A stretch of 64,000 bases of DNA, from assembly GCF_016741855.1 (NCBI RefSeq), contig NZ_JAERRH010000006.1, forward strand, positions 186,001-250,000, given 5' to 3'. The DNA is from Streptomyces musisoli (GTDB lineage Bacteria > Actinomycetota > Actinomycetes > Streptomycetales > Streptomycetaceae). The notes beneath the pieces are model-generated. The model had not been told where the DNA came from. It worked only from the letters and a program-made list of their open reading frames with translations, and searched no databases. This document shows, piece after piece, positions 28,260 through 37,129 of the stretch (the first letter of the stretch is position 1; each line of letters begins with the position of its first letter). The position numbers and the translations under genes are program-made.

Positions 28260-29267
28260 TCATGTCAGCTCCAGCACCAGCTTGCCGACGTTCTCGCCGC
28301 GGAAGAGCATCTGCAGCGTCGCGGGGAAGTCGTCGACCGTGCCCCTCACCACGTGTTCCTTGACCTTGATGCGGCCGGCGCCGATCCAGGCGGCGATCTC
28401 CTGCGCGGCCTCCGCGTAGCGCTTGGCGTAGTCGAAGACGACGAAGCCCTCCATGCGGGCGCGACGCACCAGCAGCGAGAGGTAGTTGGAGGGGCCGTGG
28501 ACGGGCGTGGCGTTGTTGTACTGGCTGATCGCGCCGCAGACCACGACGCGTGCGTGCATCGCCAGCCGGGTCAGGGCGGCGTCCAGGATCTCCCCTCCGA
28601 CGTTGTCGAAGTAGACGTCGATGCCGTCCGGGGCGTGCTCGCGCAGGGCCTTCCTGACGTCTTCGGCGCGGTAGTCGATCGCCGCGTCGAAGCCCAGCTC
28701 GCCGGTGAGCATGGCGCACTTCTCGGGCCCGCCGGCGATGCCCACGACCCGGCAGCCCCTGGCCTTCGCGATCTGCCCGGCGATGGTGCCGACCGCGCCG
28801 GCCGCACCGGACACCACGACGGTCTCGCCGTCCTTCAGCGCGCCGACGTCCAGCAGGCCGAAGTAGGCGGTCATGCCCGGGATGCCCAGCGCTCCCAGGT
28901 ACGTCGAGGGCGGGGCGAGGGAGGTGTCGATCTTCATGGCGCCCCGGCCGTCGGAGACCACGTGCTCCTGGACGCCGAAGGTGCCGGCCACATGGTCGCC
29001 GGGCCGGAAGCCGGGGTGGTTCGATGCGGTGACCTCGATGACGGATCCGGCGCGCATCACCTCCCCGATGCCCACGGGCGGCAGGTAGGAGGGGCGGTCG
29101 TCCAGCCAGCCCCGCATGGCCGGGTCCAGGGAGATGACACGCGTCCGGCCCGCGAACAGGCCCGGCCCCGGTTCCACGAGCGGTTCAGCACGGTGCTCCC
29201 AGTCTTCGGGTTTCACCTCGCCCACGGGTCGGGCTGCCAGACGGATCTGACGGTTGGTCGTGGACAT
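28260..29267 (-). CDS. NADP-dependent MDR-family oxidoreductase (CurA/leukotriene B4 dehydrogenase-like)
   Basis: Zinc-independent medium-chain reductase of 335 residues that would reduce alpha,beta-unsaturated ketones or quinones with NADPH. It begins with NRQIRLAARPVGEVKPEDW, continues with the conserved SLDPAMRGWL and GIPGMTAYFGLLDVG, and has the cofactor loop SGAAGAVGTIAGQIAK followed by FDAAIDYRAEDV and DVYFDNVGGEILDAAL. ATG at 29267 has an AGGAGGCGT ribosome site; the longer frame to 29378 is rejected. A TetR-type operator motif lies 32 bp upstream. Confidence 0.9.
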   Translation of the reverse strand: MSTTNRQIRLAARPVGEVKPEDWEHRAEPLVEPGPGLFAGRTRVISLDPAMRGWLDDRPSYLPPVGIGEVMRAGSVIEVTASNHPGFRPGDHVAGTFGVQEHVVSDGRGAMKIDTSLAPPSTYLGALGIPGMTAYFGLLDVGALKDGETVVVSGAAGAVGTIAGQIAKARGCRVVGIAGGPEKCAMLTGELGFDAAIDYRAEDVRKALREHAPDGIDVYFDNVGGEILDAALTRLAMHARVVVCGAISQYNNATPVHGPSNYLSLLVRRARMEGFVVFDYAKRYAEAAQEIAAWIGAGRIKVKEHVVRGTVDDFPATLQMLFRGENVGKLVLELT

Positions 29268-29298
29268 CACGCCTCCTGTCGTCACGGAACCCCGACCA

Positions 29299-29314
29299 TA
29301 CCGACCAGCGGGTA
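29299..29314 (-). promoter_or_regulatory. TetR-type operator upstream of the NADP-dependent oxidoreductase
   Basis: On the minus strand the site reads TACCCGCTGGTCGGTA and runs straight into TGGT, so its last two bases start a TATGGT -10-like hexamer. The arms TACC/GGTA are inverted (CATACC/GGTATG when extended). Related motifs lie at 29455-29470 and 42032-42047, also overlapping a -10-like box. No TetR gene is adjacent; the nearest in the window is at 41115. Confidence 0.45.
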
Positions 29315-29444
29315 TGCCGTTCGCCGTGACATTCCCCACAGGCCGTCCCTGCGTCCGGCAGCCTAGGGTCCGGGGCATCCGATCATCGGCGGACCGTCGC
29401 CGACCGGATGCGGCATCGAGCCGGAACCGTGACTCTCGACAGGC

Positions 29445-29474
29445 TTATCAGGCATTCCAACCAGTCGGTATCGT
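29445..29474 (+). promoter_or_regulatory. Predicted promoter with TetR-type operator for the DUF485/symporter operon
   Basis: TTATCA (29445-29450) and TATCGT (29469-29474) form a plausible -35/-10 pair with an 18-nt spacer, 65 bp before the start codon. The operator-like sequence TTCCAACCAGTCGGTA (29455-29470) fills the spacer and shares 13 of 16 bases with the site at 42032-42047. Confidence 0.4.
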
Positions 29475-29538
29475 GCGCCGCCACACCGATGCTTCACGCC
29501 ACCTCCCACGGATCCGAGCCGCACCGGAAGGCCACGCG

Positions 29539-30108
29539 ATGACACACCCTCACGACAACCGGTACCCACCGGCGTCGCCTGACTGGACGCAGCCACGGCC
29601 CGCGCCCCATGACGGCGCCCCGCGGCGCGAGTCGTACGGGCGGGACCCGTGGCAGGGGTCGTACGGACAGGGGGTCCCGCAGGACCCGTACGGACAGGGC
29701 GTCCCGCAGGACACCGCGTACGGCTCCCCCGCACAGGGCGTCCCTCCGTACGACGCGTACGGGCAGGCCCCGCGGCGTTCCCCGCACGCGCGGGACGCCC
29801 ATGCGCACGGTGCCGACCTCGCCGACCTCCGCTCGGCCTACAAGGTGCTCCGCCGCGTGTCCACGCTCACCGCGCTCGGATCCTTCGTGGTGTACGTGGT
29901 GCTGTCCTGCTGGGCGCCGGGCCTGATGGGTTCGCAGATCGCCGGGGAGCTGAGCCTGGGGATGGCCCTGGGGGTGCTGCAACTCCTGGTCACCTTCGCG
30001 GCCGTCTTCTGGTACGGACGCAGCGCACGGCACTCCGTGGACCCGCTGGCGCTGGCCGTCAGGGAGCGAACGGTCCGGCCCGGCCGGGACGCGGGGGTGG
30101 CGGGATGA
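29539..30108 (+). CDS. DUF485 (YjcH-like) membrane protein with Tyr/Pro/Gln-rich N-terminal extension
   Basis: Small accessory subunit of ActP-type sodium:solute symporters. The DUF485 domain occupies about residues 95-180 with two TM helices (ALGSFVVYVVLSCWAP and LGVLQLLVTFAAVFWY). The first ~90 residues are a low-complexity extension with repeats of YGQGVPQD, longer than the bare DUF485 proteins of enterobacteria (about 100 residues in all). ATG 29539; its stop overlaps the symporter start (ATGA), so the two are translationally coupled. Confidence 0.88.
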   Translation: MTHPHDNRYPPASPDWTQPRPAPHDGAPRRESYGRDPWQGSYGQGVPQDPYGQGVPQDTAYGSPAQGVPPYDAYGQAPRRSPHARDAHAHGADLADLRSAYKVLRRVSTLTALGSFVVYVVLSCWAPGLMGSQIAGELSLGMALGVLQLLVTFAAVFWYGRSARHSVDPLALAVRERTVRPGRDAGVAG

Positions 30109-31721
30109 ACGACTACGGCTCGGGGACGCAGGCGGTCGTCCTGGTCCTGTTCAGCACCCTGGTGACGCTCACGCTGCTGATGTGTGTGATGGCGGGGCCC
30201 GACCGCGACGACCTGACGAACTTCTACACCGGCTACCGCTCGCTCACCCCGTTCAGGAACGGCCTGGCGATCGCGGGCGACTACATCTCCGCGGCCACGG
30301 TACTGAGCACCACCGGCATCATCGCCCTCGCCGGATACGACGGTTACGTCCTGGCGGTCAGCACCGCCCTGTCGCTGGTGCTGCTGATGTTCCTGCTGGC
30401 CGAACCGCTGCGCAACGCCGGCAGCTTCACGATGGGCGACGTCCTGGCCCGCAACATGTCCGGGCGGTCCGTCCGCATCGCCTCCTGCGTCGTGACGCTC
30501 GCGGCGACCCTCCCCTTCCTGGTCGTCCAGCTCTCGGGGGCCGGGTCGCTGCTCACCTTCATCCTGGGCATGTCGCACGAGTCCGGCGCCAGGACGGCGT
30601 GCATCGCCCTCGTCGGCAGCCTGATGATCATCTATGCCGCGATCGGCGGCATGCGGGGCACCGCGCTCGTCCAGATGATCAAGATCGTGTTCCTGCTCGG
30701 CACCAGCGTCACCGTCGCCGCCCTGGTCCTCAACCGTTTCGACTGGAGCCCCGGCGCGGTGCTCCGGGCCGCCGAGCGCGGCAGCGGCACGGGCCCGGCC
30801 TTCCTCCAGCAGGGCCTGCAGCTGGGCACTTCGGCAAGCCAACGGCTGGACTTCGCCAGTCTCCAGATGACCGTGATCCTCGGCGCGGCCTGCCTGCCGC
30901 ACATCACGATGCGTCTGTACTCCGCTCGGGACGTGCCCGCCGTACGCCGCTCCATGTCCTGGGCGGTCGGTACGGTGACCACGTTCTGCCTGACGGTGAT
31001 CATCATGGGCACGGGCGCGGCGGCCCTGGTGGGATCGCAGTACATCACCGCGGCCGACGCGCACGGCCGGACGTCGGTGCTCATGCTGTCCCGGGCGCTC
31101 GGCGGCGGCGCCGGCACGGTGAGCACGACGGTTCTCTACGCGGCGGTGGCGGGCACGGTGTTCATCACCCTGCTGTCCTCGGTCGCGGGGATGACCCTGG
31201 CCGCGGCCTCGTCGCTCGCCCACGACCTGTTCGCCCACGCGCTGCGGCGGGGACAGGCGGCGCCGCGCACCGAGATGACGGTGGCGGCCTGGACGAGCGT
31301 CATGGTGGGAACCGTCGCCATCCTGCTCTCCGTGCTGGTCCGGGACTGGGACGTCGCCGTACTGACCACGCTGGCGATCTGCATCGGGGCGTCTGCCGTG
31401 GCCCCCGCGTTGACCTACTCCCTCTTCTGGCGGGGGTTCACGCGTACCGGTCTGCTCGCCGCCCTCTACGGGGGCACGGCCAGCGCACTGGTGCTGATGG
31501 TCTTCTCCAAGGCGGTTTCGGGCACGCCGTCCGCCGTCTTCCCGGACGCGGACTTCGACTGGTTCCCCCTCCAGTCCACCGGCCTGGTGTCCATCCCGTT
31601 CGGCTATCTGGCGGGGTGGCTGGGAAGCCGGCTGGACCACCGGCGCCGCGCCGCCGAGAGCCGCGAGAACCGGCGGCTCTACGAGGAGAGCGAGGCACGG
31701 CTGCTCGCCGCGGCCGAGTGA
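30105..31721 (+). CDS. Sodium:solute symporter (ActP-like cation/acetate permease)
   Basis: Twelve to thirteen TM transporter of 538 residues in the SSS family, importing short carboxylates with Na+. Signature stretches include NFYTGYRSLTPFRNGLAIAGDYISAATVLSTTG, split here as a conserved substrate-site region around residues 39-71, VQMIKIVFLLG and HITMRLYSARDVPAVRRSM. The DUF485 partner upstream supports the ActP-like assignment. The substrate could be acetate, pyruvate or another small acid. Confidence 0.9.
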   Translation: MNDYGSGTQAVVLVLFSTLVTLTLLMCVMAGPDRDDLTNFYTGYRSLTPFRNGLAIAGDYISAATVLSTTGIIALAGYDGYVLAVSTALSLVLLMFLLAEPLRNAGSFTMGDVLARNMSGRSVRIASCVVTLAATLPFLVVQLSGAGSLLTFILGMSHESGARTACIALVGSLMIIYAAIGGMRGTALVQMIKIVFLLGTSVTVAALVLNRFDWSPGAVLRAAERGSGTGPAFLQQGLQLGTSASQRLDFASLQMTVILGAACLPHITMRLYSARDVPAVRRSMSWAVGTVTTFCLTVIIMGTGAAALVGSQYITAADAHGRTSVLMLSRALGGGAGTVSTTVLYAAVAGTVFITLLSSVAGMTLAAASSLAHDLFAHALRRGQAAPRTEMTVAAWTSVMVGTVAILLSVLVRDWDVAVLTTLAICIGASAVAPALTYSLFWRGFTRTGLLAALYGGTASALVLMVFSKAVSGTPSAVFPDADFDWFPLQSTGLVSIPFGYLAGWLGSRLDHRRRAAESRENRRLYEESEARLLAAAE

Positions 31722-31745
31722 GCAGACGTCAGGCGAGCGTGCCGG

Positions 31746-32936
31746 TCAGTGGCCACGGCCAGGCCCGGCCGGCCCTCGCGCAGGCGTCCCCAGCTCGCGT
31801 GCCGCCAAGGCCCAGCTGAGTTCCACCGCGGTGTCCGCGGCGTCCAGGCGGGTGCCGGTGAGCTCCTCGAAGCGGCGCAGCCGGTAGCGGACGGTGTTGA
31901 CATGGACGTGCGCGTCGCGGGCGACCTCGCCGATGCGCCGTCCCCCTCCCAGGTACCGGCGCACCGACTCCTCGATGAGCGCACCGAACTCGCCCTCCGC
32001 CTCCAGCGGGCGCAGATAGCGGTCGTACAGCAGCTCGGCGAGTTCCGGTTCGGCGACGACCGCCACCCGCCAGGACAGGTCGCCCAGGTCGTACACGCCG
32101 CGCAGTCCGTACGCACGGGCGGCCTCCAGCATCCGGCCGGCAGCGCGGAAGGAGCGGTGCACGGCGGTCAGTTCCGCCGGCGGGCCGAGCCCGGCCGTCA
32201 CCTCCAGGTCACCGGTGTCCGGCTTCGCCTCGACGACTCCTGCGACGACCTCGTCCAGCACGGTGAGCAGCGCTGCCCGGCCGTTCCCGCGGCCGTGGGC
32301 GGCCAGAGAGCGTTCCAGCGCCTCCGGACCGGCATCGCCGTCCGGGACGGCCCTGACGGCCCGGTACGGCCGCGCCGGGTCCAGTCCGTAGATCGCCGCA
32401 CCGCTGTGGATCTCCGCCGCGCTCAGCGTCCCGTAGAGCAGTCCGCGCAGGTAGTCGGCGCGGCGGCGGGCGTCGAACAGGGCGGAGTCGACCTCAGCCT
32501 GCCGGTGTTCCGCGGTGATCCGCAGGCTCGCGACGTCCGCGAGTTCCCACAGACACCTGGTGCGGTCGACGATGACACCGGGGTCCAGCCCGCGTTCGGT
32601 CGCCTCGGCGATGAACAGGTCCCGTATCGCGCTCAGCGCTCGGCGGAAGGCGCGGAGTCCGTCGCTGAGCGGCACGCCCCGGGCGGCCCGGTCCCGGGCC
32701 ACGTCGGCTTCGCCGAACTCCTCCGGTGCGGGCACCCTGCCCTCCCGCACCACCGCGAGAGCCCGCTGGAAGTGCCGGTGCCAGATCTGGTCCAGGAGTT
32801 CCCGCGGCACCGCGCGATAGGACGGGACGTGCTCCTCCAGCTCCGTGTGCAACCGCCCGCCCACCTGTCTCTGCTGGGCGGCCATCGCGACGATCACCCG
32901 TTCGAGGGGCGCCGGCGTGCCCGACTGTCCGGGCAT
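31746..32936 (-). CDS. PucR-family transcriptional regulator
   Basis: A 396-residue regulator with a central GGDEF-like/CdaR domain and a C-terminal PucR helix-turn-helix (IGEVARDAHVHVNTVRYRLRRFEELTG). ATG 32936 is 8 nt after GGAGG; the ATG at 32942 is only 2 nt away and less likely. It converges on the symporter (24-bp gap) and diverges from the CMD/SDR pair. A GTTGTGCAAC inverted repeat at 32968-32977 upstream of its start is a candidate self-operator. It probably controls the adjacent catabolic or uptake genes in response to a small acid. Confidence 0.88.
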   Translation of the reverse strand: MPGQSGTPAPLERVIVAMAAQQRQVGGRLHTELEEHVPSYRAVPRELLDQIWHRHFQRALAVVREGRVPAPEEFGEADVARDRAARGVPLSDGLRAFRRALSAIRDLFIAEATERGLDPGVIVDRTRCLWELADVASLRITAEHRQAEVDSALFDARRRADYLRGLLYGTLSAAEIHSGAAIYGLDPARPYRAVRAVPDGDAGPEALERSLAAHGRGNGRAALLTVLDEVVAGVVEAKPDTGDLEVTAGLGPPAELTAVHRSFRAAGRMLEAARAYGLRGVYDLGDLSWRVAVVAEPELAELLYDRYLRPLEAEGEFGALIEESVRRYLGGGRRIGEVARDAHVHVNTVRYRLRRFEELTGTRLDAADTAVELSWALAARELGTPARGPAGPGRGH

Positions 32937-33157
32937 GGACATCACCTCCGCCCCTTCGGTACCGGCCGTTGTGCAACCGGACAATACGCCGGGCTCCGCC
33001 GTTGGCCGGCGAGCCGTCGACAACCCCCGGCGCCCGGAAGCACAGTGGCACGGCGGCGGAAGGAGCGCTTCGGCGCATGCCCGGTGAAGCGCCGATCGAC
33101 GTGCTCGGACCCGCCCTCGTGCCACGACCCGTCCCGACCGACACTGCGGAGACCGCC

Positions 33158-33808
33158 ATGACCGACGAGCACCGTCACCGACCCCGTCGCGCCGCCGACG
33201 ACACCGGCCCGCGCATCCCACCCCTGCCCGAGGACGACTGGGACCCGTCCACCCGGGAGCTGCTCGCCGCGATTCCGCGGGATGCCGACGGCCACCTCGC
33301 CGACGTCTTCACCACGTTGGCGCGGCACCCCGGCCTCTTCCGGCACTTCCTGCCGTTCGGCAGTTATCTGTTGCGCGAGGGCCGGCTGCCGGCCCGGACC
33401 CGGGAACTGCTGATCCTGCGCACCGCATGCAACACCCGGGCCGGTTACGAATGGGGGCGACACGTACCGCTGGCCGGAGCCGCCGGGATCACCCGCGAAG
33501 AGATCCGGCGAATCGGCGCGGGCCCGGACGCCCAGGGCTGGTCGCCGGCCGACGCCTGTCTGCTGCGCGCCGCCGACGAGCTGCACCGGGACGCGCATCT
33601 GTCCGCGGCCACCTGGACCGCACTCACCGCCGACCACGACGAGGCACAGCTGATCGAGATCACCATGCTCGTCGGTCAGTACCACATGGTCGCGTTCTTC
33701 CTGAACTCCGCCGGAACCCGGCTCGAGCCCGACTACGCCGCGGAGACCCTGCCCGCGCCCCCCGGCGCCGGTGCGGACGCACCGGAAGGGGTACCCGGCG
33801 ATGCCTGA
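33158..33808 (+). CDS. Carboxymuconolactone decarboxylase (AhpD-like) family protein
   Basis: A 216-residue CMD-fold protein (LLILRTACNTRAGYEWGRHVPLA, LLRAADELHRDAHLSAATW, LVGQYHMVAFFLN). The Glu-Trp-x-x-His pattern is typical of the non-peroxidatic CMD subgroup, without the CxxC of AhpD. Enzymatic role unknown; relatives act in aromatic or steroid catabolism. ATG 33158 has GGAG 7 nt upstream; an in-frame ATG at 33077 would add 27 residues with poor similarity. Overlaps the SDR gene by 8 bp. Confidence 0.87.
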   Translation: MTDEHRHRPRRAADDTGPRIPPLPEDDWDPSTRELLAAIPRDADGHLADVFTTLARHPGLFRHFLPFGSYLLREGRLPARTRELLILRTACNTRAGYEWGRHVPLAGAAGITREEIRRIGAGPDAQGWSPADACLLRAADELHRDAHLSAATWTALTADHDEAQLIEITMLVGQYHMVAFFLNSAGTRLEPDYAAETLPAPPGAGADAPEGVPGDA

Positions 33809-34610
33809 GCCCCGGCACTCCGCGCCTCCCGCGCTCGGCCTGCTGAACGGCCGGAACGTACTGGTCATCGGCGCGGGCACCCGCCCCGGCGACGGTCCGG
33901 AAGCACCGGTGGGCAACGGGCGGGCCGTCGCCGTGCTCGCCGCCCGCGAGGGAGCCTCCGTGGCCTGCGCCGACGTTTCCCCCTCCGCCGCGGCGGCCAC
34001 CACCGCCCTGGTCGAAGAGGAGGGCGCCCGTGGCCTGGCCGTGGTCGGTGACGCCACGGATCCCGTCCAGTCCTCGGCCATGGTCGCCGAGGCCCTTCGC
34101 GGACTCGGCTCGCTCGACGCGATGGTGGTCAACGTCGGCATCGGACTCGGCGCGGGCCTCGCGGGCACCTCACCGCAGCAGTGGGAACGTGTGCTCTCGG
34201 TCAACCTGAGCGCTCACTTCCTCGCCGCCAAGTACGGACTGCCCGCGATCGCCGACGGAGGATCGATCGTCTTCGTCGGTTCCGTGGCCGGGCTGCGCGC
34301 CGCCACCGACTCTCCCGCCTACGACAGTTCCAAGGCGGGCCTGTCGGGCCTCACCCGCCATGTCGCCAGGGAGGGTGCGCAGCGCGGGATCCGCGCCAAC
34401 CTGGTCGTCCCCGGTCTGATCGACACCCCGATGGGCCGTGCGGCCTCGGCCGGGCGGGCGACGCGTGCCACCTCGTTCGCCCGCATACCGCTCGGGCGCC
34501 AGGGCACCGCCTGGGAGGTGGCCGAAGCCGTCGCCTTCCTGCTCTGCGACCGCTCCTCGTACATCACCGGGCAGAGCCTGGTGGTCGACGGAGGGCTGAG
34601 CGCCGTCTGA
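33801..34610 (+). CDS. Short-chain dehydrogenase/reductase
   Basis: Classical SDR of 269 residues, NAD(P)-dependent oxidation or reduction of an alcohol or ketone. The glycine-rich cofactor loop is enlarged by an insertion (GAGTRPGDGPEAPVGNGRA). Catalytic elements are VFVGSVAGLRAA (Ser) and YDSSK (Tyr, Lys). The C-terminal SSYITGQSLVVDGGLSAV is typical. Translationally coupled to the CMD-family gene, suggesting that both act on one substrate. Confidence 0.9.
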   Translation: MPEPRHSAPPALGLLNGRNVLVIGAGTRPGDGPEAPVGNGRAVAVLAAREGASVACADVSPSAAAATTALVEEEGARGLAVVGDATDPVQSSAMVAEALRGLGSLDAMVVNVGIGLGAGLAGTSPQQWERVLSVNLSAHFLAAKYGLPAIADGGSIVFVGSVAGLRAATDSPAYDSSKAGLSGLTRHVAREGAQRGIRANLVVPGLIDTPMGRAASAGRATRATSFARIPLGRQGTAWEVAEAVAFLLCDRSSYITGQSLVVDGGLSAV

Positions 34611-34622
34611 GCAGGTGGTGCC

Positions 34623-34649
34623 GGACCGCTCCGCCGGGCGGGGCGGTCC
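34623..34649. terminator. Bidirectional terminator between SDR and liv operon
   Basis: GGACCGCTCCGCC faces GGCGGGGCGGTCC across the convergent gap; about 11-12 bp can pair with one G-T wobble. It lies 13 bp after the SDR stop and 40 bp from the end of the leftward transporter operon. Confidence 0.65.
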
Positions 34650-34688
34650 CCGGGCGTCTGGACACCGGCCCGGGGCCGCCCGGCCCGC

Positions 34689-35966
34689 TCAGTTCGTGAG
34701 CGGGCCGAACTCCTTGCGGGTGTCCACCGGCTTGCCGAACAGCTGCCACCGCTCGCCCTTGAACCGCATCAGCTGCATCGTCTCGATCGGGAAGGCGTCG
34801 CCGTGGCCCGTGGACAGGGTGACACCGGGCAGCAGCAGTCCCACCTTCACGTCCTTCAGGTTGCGCACCGCGTCCCGCAGCCCTTCCCTGGTGGGGCATT
34901 TCATCGAGTCCAGGGCCCGGTGCAGGCTGGCGGCGACGGCCCAGCCGTAGGCGTTGAACTGGTTGGCCGGGTCGGTGTCGGGGGCGTGCTCGTGCATGGC
35001 CTTCAGGTAGGTCTTCATCGCGGGGTCGTCCGCCCAGTGCGGGTCGGCGGGGTCCTTGAAGTAGGTCGCCGAGACCACGCCCTGGACGTGCTCGAACCCG
35101 ACGGGCTTGAGCACGGCGGCGGACGAGGCCACGTTGTTCACGATGTGCAGCGGGTTCCACTTGGTGTTCCTGGCGTCGGCGGCGAGGGCCTGGCTGCCGA
35201 ACTTGGGGGTGGTGACGTCCAGCAGGACGTCGGCCTTGGACCGGGACAGGCTCGCCATCTGCGCCGACACGGACGGGTCGGTGACCTCGTAGCTCTCCTT
35301 GGCCACCACCTTGACGCCGCTGCCGGCGACGGCCTTCTCGAACCCGCCGAGCAGGTCCTTGCCGAAGTCGTCGTTCTGGTAGAGGACCGCCACCCGGGCC
35401 TTCGGCTTCGCGTCCGTCAGGTACTTGGCGTACACCCGGGCCTCGGCCACGTAGTTGGGCTGCCAGCCGATGGTCCAGGGGTGCTTGTCGTCCGTGCCCC
35501 AGACGGAGGCACCGGTGGCGACGAAGGGCTGCGGCACCTTCTGCTTGTCGAGGTAGTCCCACACGGCCGCCGTGGAGGGGGTGCCCAGGGTCTGGAACAC
35601 GGCGAAGACCTTCTCCTGCTCGACGAGTCTGCGGGCCTCCTCGACCGCCTTGGGCGGCTGGTAGCCGTCGTCGCGGACGATGAACCGCACCTTGCGGCCG
35701 TCTATGCCGCCCTTGTCGTTGACGTATTCGAAGTAGGCCGCCACGCCCTTGCTGATCGTGCCGTACGCGGAGGCGGGTCCCGACAGCGGGTAGATCCCGC
35801 CCAGTTCGATGGTGTCGTCGGTGATGCCGGTGGTGTGCTGGCCCTTGCACGCGCCGCCGGCGGCGGTGTCCGGGGCGTCCTGCCCTCGCTGGGTGCTACA
35901 GGCGGTTGCGGTGAGCAGGGCGGCGGTGGCGGCCGCGGCCGCCCGCAGAGCGGTCGTCTTGTGCAT
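34689..35966 (-). CDS. Branched-chain amino acid-type ABC transporter substrate-binding lipoprotein
   Basis: Type I periplasmic-binding protein (425 residues) that would deliver its ligand to the Liv permease. It has a lipoprotein signal ending TATAC, then IELGGIYPLSGPASAYGTISKGV, YVNDKGGIDGRKVRFIVRDDGY and VAVLYQNDDFGKD, the usual order of lobes. ATG 35966 has AAGGA at 9 nt; the upstream ATG at 35975 is too close to any ribosome site. Last gene of the livG-F-H-M-K operon. Next to CMD/SDR and PucR genes, the ligand may be an aromatic or organic acid rather than an amino acid. Confidence 0.88.
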   Translation of the reverse strand: MHKTTALRAAAAATAALLTATACSTQRGQDAPDTAAGGACKGQHTTGITDDTIELGGIYPLSGPASAYGTISKGVAAYFEYVNDKGGIDGRKVRFIVRDDGYQPPKAVEEARRLVEQEKVFAVFQTLGTPSTAAVWDYLDKQKVPQPFVATGASVWGTDDKHPWTIGWQPNYVAEARVYAKYLTDAKPKARVAVLYQNDDFGKDLLGGFEKAVAGSGVKVVAKESYEVTDPSVSAQMASLSRSKADVLLDVTTPKFGSQALAADARNTKWNPLHIVNNVASSAAVLKPVGFEHVQGVVSATYFKDPADPHWADDPAMKTYLKAMHEHAPDTDPANQFNAYGWAVAASLHRALDSMKCPTREGLRDAVRNLKDVKVGLLLPGVTLSTGHGDAFPIETMQLMRFKGERWQLFGKPVDTRKEFGPLTN

Positions 35967-35971
35967 GTGGG

Positions 35972-37129
35972 TCATTCCTTTTCCGTGCGGGGCGGTGCGC
36001 CCACGGTTTCGGGATCCGCAGGGGTGAGGGGCTCGGAGGCTCTGGTTCCGGGCCGGGACGGCGACTCCGGGCCGGGCGCGGACGCGGCCGGGGGCGTCCG
36101 GTGGAGGACGGCGGAGACGCCGGACGGGCGACGGGCGGCGACGTCGGACAGGCGACGGGCGACGGCGACGGGCACACGGCCCGGCAGGCCGGCCAGTCCC
36201 GTCGGGGCCACGAACATCACCGCGATGATCAGCAGGCCGAACACGACTCCCGGTGCCGCCTCGCTGAGGTCCTGGGACACGCTCGGCACGTAGGTGACGA
36301 ACGCGGCGCCCAGCAGGGGCCCGTACAGCGAGGCGAGCCCTCCGACGACCAGGCCGGCCAGCAGGGTGACGGACAGGACGAAGCTGAAGGAGTCGGGCGA
36401 GACGAAGCCGATCACCCACGTGTACAGACAGCCGGCGACACCCGCGAACATCGCGCTCCACGCGAAGGCCAGGGTTTTGTGCAGCGACAGCCGCACGCCC
36501 ATGACCTCGGCGGCGCTCTCGTCGTCCCGCACGGCGCGCAGTGCCCGGCCGACCCGGGACCGCAGCAGGTTGCGGGCGAGCAGCAGAGCCACCGCGGTGA
36601 CCGCGAGGACGACGAAGTAGGTCCACTGGTCCTCGGCCAGCCCGCTCCACGCGGGCGGCTGCGGCTTGTCGACGATCAGGCCCATGGAGCCGCCCGTGAC
36701 CGGTTCGAGCCGCTTGAGCAGGGGCGGCAGGAACACCGCGAGCGAGAGGGTGACCAAGGCCAGGTACAGCCCGCGCAGCCGCAGGGCGGGCACCCCGAGC
36801 GCGAGGCCCAGCAGGAAGCATCCGGCGGCCGCGACGGGCAGCGTGGCCAGGTGCCCGGTGTCGTAGCGGTCGAGCATGACCGCCGACGTGTAGGCCCCCG
36901 CCGCGAAGAACGCGCCGTGCCCCAGCGAGATCTGCCCGCCGAACCCGACCAGCAGATTCAGCCCGGCCAGCGCCACGGCGTACAGGAGCACCATGGTCAG
37001 CTGGAAGACCTGGAAGGGGGCGAAGTAGAACGGTGCGCCGACGGCGACCGCCGCCGCGAGCAGTACGGTGAGCGCGGCCCGCAGTCGGCGTGCGCGGTCC
37101 GTGCCGAGTGTGACGGCGATCGTGCTCAT
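35972..37129 (-). CDS. livM: Liv-type ABC transporter permease (LivM)
   Basis: Membrane permease of 385 residues with about nine TM helices and the LivM motifs LNLLVGFGGQISLGHGAFFAAGAYTSA-type region near residues 43-70 and the EAA-like loop RVGRALRAVRDDESAAEVMGV. A 60-residue Pro/Ser-rich cytoplasmic tail follows the last helix. The start (ATG 37129) overlaps the livH stop. Confidence 0.9.
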   Translation of the reverse strand: MSTIAVTLGTDRARRLRAALTVLLAAAVAVGAPFYFAPFQVFQLTMVLLYAVALAGLNLLVGFGGQISLGHGAFFAAGAYTSAVMLDRYDTGHLATLPVAAAGCFLLGLALGVPALRLRGLYLALVTLSLAVFLPPLLKRLEPVTGGSMGLIVDKPQPPAWSGLAEDQWTYFVVLAVTAVALLLARNLLRSRVGRALRAVRDDESAAEVMGVRLSLHKTLAFAWSAMFAGVAGCLYTWVIGFVSPDSFSFVLSVTLLAGLVVGGLASLYGPLLGAAFVTYVPSVSQDLSEAAPGVVFGLLIIAVMFVAPTGLAGLPGRVPVAVARRLSDVAARRPSGVSAVLHRTPPAASAPGPESPSRPGTRASEPLTPADPETVGAPPRTEKE

